From the NCBI GenBank assembly GCA_946807835.1, contig OX327699.1, positions 18,154,014-18,218,013 on the forward strand: 64,000 nt of DNA, given 5' to 3'. Origin of the DNA: Ailanthus altissimus (lineage: Eukaryota; Streptophyta; Magnoliopsida; Sapindales; Simaroubaceae). Below are positions 56,943-64,000 of this stretch, in pieces. The notes under the pieces are model-generated. The model searched no databases and was not told the origin of the DNA. It worked only from the letters and a program-made list of their open reading frames with translations. A program made the translations under genes and the position numbers. Within the stretch, counting starts at the first letter, position 1. Each line of letters starts with the position of its first letter.

Positions 56943-58169
56943 TATATATTTATAGTATGGTATCAGGTTCTACAAGAAACAGGATAGGGCAGTTCATGTA
57001 ATTTTTACCTTTATGTTTTAACTGTAAAAAAGGCATATAGCTCTTTTTTTTTTGTGAAATATTGATATTATATCATTGACGAAATATCACTGATATTACA
57101 TCATAGGACCTCTGATACTATAATTAGAGAATTACCAGAACAAATCACTATATTTACACACTGACGTATACTTTTACAAAGAAGAGAAGCAATCATACCC
57201 TATACTAAGAAAGCGGGCTCTAAGAAGGGAATATTTACCTTTTCAAAGAAAATGGACACAGACCTTTTCAAAGAAGAGGGAATACAGACCTCACAAAAAA
57301 TAAAAAAGATAAACACCCCTTAGAAAAGTGAAAATTATTTGACATATATCAAAAAACATTTATTCTAAAATTAAAAATTACATAGAAGATTCTTAATTTA
57401 AAAATAACATCACTACATATACTATAACCAACCAAATACTAAATTTCAACCAAAGGCCAGGAGTTATTTTGTTGGACAGTTCAAATTTACTAGCTCGGGG
57501 TGGCGACAAAGTTGCTTGCTCAGGATGGCATTAGAGAAGTTTGAATTGGATCTTTGGCCTTTAAATCCTTATAAAATGCCACACTGAGTTGCTGATCTGC
57601 TGGATCATAATCATGGAAGTAGTTATTAGGAATTTCTTTTACGGGGTGGTAATGGATTACTTACTCGAACAGTAAATGGAAAAAATAGCAAACTGCAAGA
57701 TCTGAAAAAGAGCATAAGCAATAGAGTTTCACTGTTATCAAGCTAGAATGACCGGTATACTAGTAGTTGCCTATTGGCTATTGGCCAGTGGTCATTGCAA
57801 AAAAGATAGCTAGTAGTTAAAAGTCAGGCTAAAAACTAGAATACCACAAATCAAAACAAATTTGAGTGTAAAAAATAAAAACAAGAAAAAAAATTAAGAA
57901 AGAAAATAGATGGTCCATTAAAGAAAGAAGCAGAGACATCTCCCTCTGATAGAAAATTAAGAAAAAAATGGTTGTAAGGTTTCGTATAAAGGCACCTAGC
58001 TCTTAGCATTAGCGAACATATATATTTTTTTCCATTAATTTTAAAGGGTATTTTTGAATTTTCTTCTCAATAGTTAATATTAGTATTAGAATTTGAAAGA
58101 ATTATATTTTGTATTATTTTTCAAAAGTTGCATCAAGTTTAAATCATGCAATCAATAAAAAAATTTCAG
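56943..58169. other. host DNA, nothing recognised
   Basis: AT-rich host sequence. A TATGGTATCAGGTTCTAC near 56957 recalls a copia primer site but has no LTR next to it. Bases 57430-57760 are less AT-rich but have no convincing frame. No RNA gene or repeat was found. Confidence 0.4.
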
Positions 58170-58679
58170 TGTTCGCGAAACAAAGTTTGAGTCCATGTAT
58201 GCTTTGTGTCCGCTAGACAGGTCACCCTGAATTCGAAAGAAGCCAAGACTGAAGGTTTTTCCAACAAGTGAGGTTTATTGCTAAACTTAAGTTAGAGTAC
58301 AGTAGGTGTGTCGCAGAATTTGAGTTCTTCTCAAAGAAGAACAAGTGAAGCTCCACAACAAGACTGTAAGGTTTTTCACCAAGTAAGGACGCTGAGTCCT
58401 AGGTTCAAGGACTAAAAAAGAGAAAAAAGATAAAAAGATAAAAAGATAAAAAGCTTGTGTATTATGTGTATTGAATAGTTAATAATTATTACAATAAGAA
58501 AACAAGCCTAGTTATAGGCTATAAAACCCTATACAAAATCTATTTTTATAAGGAAAATAGTTTTAACATAATACAACTTTTTATTATATAACAATTCCTA
58601 AATATGTTACAATATACAACTGGGCCTGAAATCTTAAAACGGAAAAGCCCATTAGGCATTTTTTGGGCCGGCATTAACA
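58170..58679 (-). repeat. 3' LTR of element E (left edge tentative)
   Basis: On the minus strand it starts TGTTAATGCCGGCCC just after ACAGGGGGCA, a good polypurine tract. It has a TTATAAAAATAG box near 58540 and likely ends TTTCGCGAACA at 58170. The microsatellite AAAAAGAT is repeated three times near 58430-58452. With no second LTR the left edge rests on the TG...CA pattern alone. Confidence 0.6.
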
Positions 58680-58692
58680 TGCCCCCTGTAAT

Positions 58693-59323
58693 CAGATCAA
58701 AATGATGATTTTATCGAGGTTTACAACACTTAGCCAGCCTAGGTCGCTCATGATTATCCTAGAATGCCAAGATCACCCTAAACTGGCTTTAGAGCTCGGT
58801 CTCCAATACTTTTACTCTAATCGACCTATTGAAATTTTCCCGATCGCTCTACTGCCCCATACAAGTCATCCCAAACAAATATGGTATGTTCTTTGAATTG
58901 CCTAAGGACCTTTTCTGATTTTTATTTCTATGGAATCACTTTATTTTTTCTTCTTGAGGTTGCCCGAAGTATGTTTCAATACACTTGATCGACCGATCTA
59001 CCCTTGAAGATCACTTGGTCTTATTGAGCCTTTAACTCTTTAGCCAATTATGGCCTAATCGCCCAATGTATTTTTTTAATTTCTAAACGACCATCTGTTA
59101 AGTCATGATATCATGTAGATCAGCCTTAACTATTCTACTTACCATGAAGAGCTTCATGTTTGTACAAACTTGCCCGAGACTATTTCTTGAAGTAAAATTA
59201 TTCATCATCATTCCAAATTATCCTGCTAAGACTTCATCCTTTTGTGTTAGAACATCGCATTGGAGAACATAAACCTTGATATTGTTCATTAAGCTTCTGT
59301 CATTGAAAATTATCCAGAACACA
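58693..59323. other. element E stretch where integrase core is expected
   Basis: No DDE core or C-terminal integrase motif was found in any frame. A 64-codon + frame at 58702-58896 is unrecognised and overlaps the polypurine-tract side, so it is probably chance. Confidence 0.45.
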
Positions 59324-60663
59324 TCAATTTGTCTTTTTTGTATCTGAAAAATTGCTGAGATAGGCTCCAGCTAATCCTTCATGTACTTTGGCCATGACAA
59401 GCATACATTCTTTTAGCTCGATACACCTTAGCAGTTTGCTCAGAGGTGCTCTTCTAAATAATTCGCCAAAGAAAAGGGTAAACTTTGGCATGATGATCTT
59501 GATTTTACGATCGACCTGTTCGTTGGGGTTTTTCATGTAAGTGATCAAATCTTTTCTCCAGTCACTACTGAAATCAACCTACAAGATAGGTAAGGGATTA
59601 GGTAACTCTGGAGTATGCAGGCAAGACTGTGATCTGTGAATCAAAGAGATTTCTGCAATCGCTTTTCTTAACCATATAGATTATTGTCTACCCTTATAGA
59701 ATATTTGACAAAGGTAGAATGGAATCCTTGAATGAGGTGTTTTACTTTATTGCAATGTGGGACGAGTCAGTCAGCTTTGCAGTTGTATTCCCCAGTTACT
59801 TTTTTTATTACCATTAAAGAATTGCCCCAGACTTCAATGTCTTTGATACCCATCTCGGGAAGTATTTCTAGCCCAATAATGAGCGGTTCATACTCAGCTT
59901 GATTATTGGTGCATGAGAAATCTAATAAGAATGAAATCTTTGTTTTCATCCCTATGGGGGATAATAGGATGATCCTTGCCCCAACGACCAGATGTGTTTT
60001 AGACCCGTCAAAACCATAACCGCTAACTAGTACTCATGGTGCCAATTTCATGATCGATTGTCTTTGTATATGGTGTAGGATGATCTGCTAGGAAATCAAC
60101 CAAAGTTTGCCCTTTGACTACCTTCAAGGGAATATACTTCAGGTTTAATTCTGACAGTGCAATCGTCCACTTATCAAGCCAATTTCTTAATAACGGCTTT
60201 GACAGGAGATATTTTATAATGTCTGTCTGGCTTATCACTTATACTGTTATGGGCAACAAATAGTATCTTAGCTTTGTGCATGAGAAGGACAATGCCAAAC
60301 ATAACTTTTCAATTACTGTGTATCTGGTTTTCGCATCAACCGCTAACTAGTACTTATGGTGCCAATAGTATCTTAGCTGAGGTAGTAGACGACCTTTTCA
60401 ACACCATCATGTTCTTGTGCCAACATACTATCGATTAATTCTTGGGTGGCTGAGATGTATAGAATCGGAGGTAGCCCTGGCTTAGGCGGCACCATAACTG
60501 GTGGACTTGATAGGTACTTCTTAATTTCTTCAAAGACCCTCTGATGGTGAGTCATCCACTTAAACTCTTCTCTATTTTTCAATTTGAGAAGGAGAGACCA
60601 CGCAGGAAGTTGACCGGCTGAGTTCAAAATAAACCACCTCAAAAAATTTATTTTACCGATCAA
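59324..60663 (-). pseudogene. element E RNase H and integrase finger (broken)
   Basis: At 60373-60663: LIGKINFLRWFI-type thumb end, EFKWMTHHQRVFEEIKKYL and PPVMVPPKPG, the RT/RNase H junction of Ty3 elements. At 60023-60238: TDIIKYLLSKPLLRNWLDKW, VKGQTLVDFLADHP. At 59767-59949: the second RNase H half with NNQAEYEPLIIGLEI. At 59324-59548: the start of integrase, LLRCIELKECMLVMAKVHEG. The pieces lie in different frames. Confidence 0.84.
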
Positions 60664-61500
60664 TTGCTACAACTCTTGCTTGGTTCTTAGTGCAGGTGCA
60701 TCCATGATAGCCTTAAATTTATTATAGTTTATCTTTACACCCCCCCCCCCCTCCCCTCCCCTCTCCCCTCTCTCCCCCCCTTCTTCCGTTGGTGTACCAA
60801 GAATCTAAAAAAAGTGGCCATTTGAGATGTCAAATACACATTTTAATGGATTCATCTTAAGTTGGTGCAATCGCATCATTTAAAAAATTGTCTATAAATT
60901 GGCCAAGTATTGGTCATTAGACTTTGATTTCATCACCACATCATAGATTTAAATTTCTAAAAGTTGACTGATCATGTCATAGAAGATAATATTCATGGCA
61001 CGTTGATAAGCCACCCCAGTATTCTTCAGTCATAATGACATGACTACCCATTCATATGTACCGATCGCCCAAGAGCATCAGAAAGCTGTCTTACTAACTT
61101 CGGTTTTCTTGATAAATATTTAATTGTAACCCAAGTAACAATCAAGAAAGTTGCGTATTTGATGAAAAGCAGCTAAATCAACTAACATATCAACTATGGG
61201 CATCGGATATTCATCTTTTGGTGTCGTCAGGTTGAGATTGCAAAAATCAATGTAAAGTCACAACTTTTCATTTTTCTTGGTCACTGGGATGACATTAGAC
61301 AACCACTGTACGTAGCCGACCGACCGGATGAAACCTAGATTTAGGAGTCTTTTGATTTCTTCAGCTATTTTATCCTCTACTTCCCTTGACATTCTTCTCA
61401 TATGCTATTTGTATGGTCAAAATCCTTCTTTGACAAAAACAACTTTGTTCGATCAAGTCCCTACTGAGGCCAAGCATCTCAGTGTAGTCCCATGAGAAAC
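60664..61500 (-). pseudogene. element E reverse transcriptase (broken)
   Basis: The minus strand near 60930-61080 shows YEWVVMSL, LKNTGVAYQRAMN and, where the YIDD box belongs, a stop followed by IYDVVMKS, so the catalytic motif is destroyed. Downstream MNPLKCVFDISNGHF is recognisable. A run of Cs (60739-60779) in the thumb region is a slippage tract. Confidence 0.8.
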
Positions 61501-62139
61501 AATCTTTGTATTCCCTGAGAATTGCTAGTAAGTTGGCCTTATAAGCTGGATGTAAACTTCACTGATAAATTTTGGCCTGTGGTCGCCTATTGCCCATAAA
61601 TTAACTTATTTCAATTTGCTTTGAGGGTTGTGGTCATCTAATTTTTCTGAAGCTGGTTTCAATTCTTAACCGAGTTGTGGGTGTTGTATTCATCTTTGTA
61701 AATACATTTAGCTAAGGTAGATGTATACTTTTGTCTATTCATTATAAAAATAGACCAAGGGTCGATCTATCTTGATCGTAGTGAGGCGAGCTAGATCGCC
61801 TTTAATAACTTTGGCGTCAGTATTGACCGTGTCTGTACAATATCGATCAGAGTCGCCTCATTTTAATAGAATGGTGGTGATGGTTGGATCATATAATGCG
61901 GTAGATGCTACTTGTTCATCACCATCAATAGCTTAAGGTCGGCATGAATTATCTCAACCGCGCTGTCCAATTGCCATCTGAAGATCATTTGGTGTATGCT
62001 AAATGACAGATTTTTATTCAAATGAATCCAATCTTGCCCAATTAGGACTTTGTAGTCGCTCAGTACATTGACCACGTAAAATGGCTCATCCTTCTCAATA
62101 CGACCAATTTTTACCTTGAGGGAAAAAAATCTGTCGACT

Positions 62140-62760
62140 GGTGTTTCACGGCCTATAAATCGATCATGATAACCTCAGAGCATTCTAAGTCGCCTTTATT
62201 GATGCCTAGTTTCCTTAGCATCTTTAGAGGCAACATATTAACTATTGATTCATTATTGATCAGGATTCTCTTGTATGGCACCCCGTTGAAGTCAACCTTC
62301 ACATATAGTGGCCAGATATGCCTGGTCATGTGGTCGACCGAGTAGGGTAAAGTTAAAGGTATTGGTTTATCCAGCACGTCTCTAATATGGCAAATATCGA
62401 CCATATCACCATCTATGGTGGACGATTACCCAGGTTTCAATAAGAACGATTTGGGTAGTATGACCACCATGTTGATATATTGTTTAAGGGTATCCTTCTT
62501 TGTTACCCACTAGTGAGGCCAATCCATTTGCTTGTCAAGATCAGAAAGATTGTCAAGGTCAACCTAGATCTCGTCATTAGCCTTGGGTAGTTCACAATTT
62601 CTGTCAACCGATACCCAAACTCTCTTTTGGGGACTATCACCCCTCTTGATCGACCTTAAAAGTCGTGGTATCTCTAATGCTCTATTGCCATAGAGCTTTT
62701 GTTGAAGCTTCAATTTTTGCCAATATTACTGCAGATTCATAACCGTCAATCTGAATATGG
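62140..62760 (-). pseudogene. element E protease (broken)
   Basis: The 83-codon piece at 62153-62404 reads HMTRHIWPLYVKVDFNGVPY, then RILINNESIVNMLPLKMLRK, the plant Ty3 retropepsin region. The catalytic aspartate of the usual VDNGSAVN motif is asparagine here (INNES). Region 62410-62760 holds the upstream part in other frames. Confidence 0.78.
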
Positions 62761-63045
62761 ATTTATCTCTCTTATGATGCTAAAATAAAATCCTTAGTAA
62801 TAATAAAACTTTATTAAAATGCAAATGATGATGTCGAAGTAGGAAATTTTTTCAATTAAAGCGTTTTAATGGTTCTTATCGGTCTTTGGTACTCGAAGAA
62901 GTGTAAGATTGTTGAGTCTATTCGCTTTGGCTTTGGGTGGCCTGCTCAAGACACTTAAGTTTCTCGCGTCTCTGCATTCTCTTTTTCTAAGTCTTGGTTA
63001 GCTCAGATCAAGAAGGAATGTGTAAAACTCGATTGTTATTAATAG
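62761..63045 (-). pseudogene. element E gag end (fragment)
   Basis: Near 62930-63010 a basic stretch on the minus strand resembles the KTQKRRMQRRER-type linker at the end of plant Ty3 gag. The rest of gag is not seen before the sequence changes at about 63046. Confidence 0.5.
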
Positions 63046-64000
63046 TGTAGATACCTAGATTTTGCTATAAAGCAATAAAAAAATCGTAGGGTTACCCGAT
63101 TTTGACCTATTTTAGAAAGATTTTTTTTATGGTGTACATGAGAGGAATGAGACCTAAATTGGTATTTCACAGTCAATTGGGTAGTCGAATGGTCATGGAA
63201 TATTTTTGAAATTTTTTTCTATTGGCTTGAAAAAGGAAATTTCAATTTAACATATGGATTCTATATAAGTGTTATGTATGGAATAAGCCCTTGTTAAGAA
63301 ATACAATCCATGCCTTTTCAAATGAACCAATGAGGAATAAGCTCATGGATTGCCAAGTTAAAGTGTAATTTTGTTAGTTTGACTAGTTTCGTCAAATAGT
63401 TAGAAATGGACTAATCATATATGCCTTCATTTCTAACCAATGGTATCTTTGATATTTAGAGTTTAGTTGAGGGAAAAATTGAACATTTTAGAGGACACTA
63501 TATAAGGTAAATAAGTACTGAAAAATTGGTCTAAATGGAAAGCAAAATTTGATATAAAAAAATGAGACTATCGGCCAAATTTGGAGACAAAAGGGGGGGA
63601 GAATTTCAACCACTTGCAAAACCATTTCCAGCAATAAATTCAAAGCTTTTTCATGATTTTCCATGCATGATCAAGTTAAAATCAAGCTAAGCTCAAGTTT
63701 CTAAGGTTAAATAGATCATGCACCAATGAAAAATCCAAGGAAATAAGTAAGAAAAGCATTATTTAGTGATTGAGGTATATGATTTATCAAGATTACTTCA
63801 ATTAATGTCTTTGTTTAAATTATTGACTTACATTTGAGTTGAATTCAAGTGTGGAGCTCAAATAAGACACCAAACTAAAGGAACTAGTAAAGTATGAATT
63901 AGGGTTTGGTGTGATTTTGGTGTAAAAACTTTAATTGAATGTTATTAGGGCATTAGAATTAAATTGACATGATTTGAATGCCAATGGAGCAAGAAATTGA
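63046..64000 (+). mobile_element. probable start of another LTR insertion, cut by the window edge
   Basis: At 63046 similarity to gag stops and TGTAGATACCTAGATTTTG begins, a plausible LTR start. A TATA-like CACTATATAAGG lies near 63497, about 450 bp in, as in an LTR promoter. No coding motif is visible to 64000. The five bases before it are AATAG; the matching copy would lie beyond the window. The rest of the stretch is AT-rich and unrecognised. Confidence 0.4.

Larger units (their letters stand above)
58170..63045 (-). mobile_element. Ty3/gypsy element, 3' part, integrase core missing (element E)
   Basis: On the minus strand the order is gag end (62760-63045), protease, RT, RNase H, integrase finger (59324-59550), polypurine tract (58680-58692) and 3' LTR (58170-58679). 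RT before integrase gives Ty3/gypsy. The coding parts are broken. Between the integrase finger and the polypurine tract there are only ~630 bp with no core motifs. The 5' LTR is not in the window; at 63046 another element seems to start. No target duplication can be checked. Confidence 0.75.

Noticed and set aside
56950..56975. TATGGTATCAGGTTCTAC, like a copia primer site
   Set aside because: No LTR end stands next to it and no gag follows; probably chance or a remnant too short to call.

Overview
This window is AT-rich plant nuclear DNA, and almost all of it is LTR retrotransposons inserted into one another. Signs of a plant are Ty1/copia elements primed by initiator-Met tRNA, Ty3/gypsy elements of the Tat and Ogre/Athila type, chromovirus-type LTRs with plant-style ends, and a stray piece of plant mitochondrial DNA carrying the start of nad9. 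I see no intact host gene. The only possible host coding trace is an exon-like end at 2-64. The species cannot be named from this sequence.

Layout. (1) 1-1193: AT-rich host DNA. (2) 1194-14222: a + strand solo LTR of a long-LTR copia family (target duplication ATAAT), split by a complete but decayed minus-strand copia element of the same family (1840-12782). That element is itself split by a chromovirus-like solo LTR (4178-6405, duplication TATAG). (3) 14228-17308: host DNA with a chromovirus integrase fragment and the mitochondrial insert. (4) 17309-18587: an Ogre/Tat/Athila-type solo LTR. (5) 18804-56937: one small copia-like element whose ends carry a perfect TGTTA duplication. It has swollen from about 1.5 kb to 38 kb because its 3' LTR was hit three times: by a Tat-type Ty3/gypsy element (18958-49491), by a chromovirus solo LTR (49662-52378) and by a non-autonomous Ty3-like element (52395-55752). 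The Tat element was hit in turn by an Ogre/Tat/Athila-type element (21277-34738, which contains a whole copia element at 25424-33913), by a solo LTR at 36504-38041, and by two opposite-facing solo LTRs at 41099-42438 and 42716-44171. The deepest chain is four elements deep. (6) 56943-58169: host DNA. (7) 58170-63045: the 3' part of another minus-strand Ty3/gypsy element. (8) 63046-64000: the probable start of one more insertion.

All coding regions are pseudogenes broken by stops and frameshifts. The most informative is the Tat element. It keeps gag-protease-RT-RNase H-integrase in order on the minus strand, a roughly 70-bp tandem array after integrase, and then a gene on the opposite strand with its own TATA box and intron. 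That gene is cut twice by later insertions, and its reading frame rejoins exactly when each insertion and one target duplication are removed. Nesting was worked out from target duplications, TG...CA ends, primer-binding sites and polypurine tracts read by eye. Similarity statements come from recognising family motifs, not from a database search.
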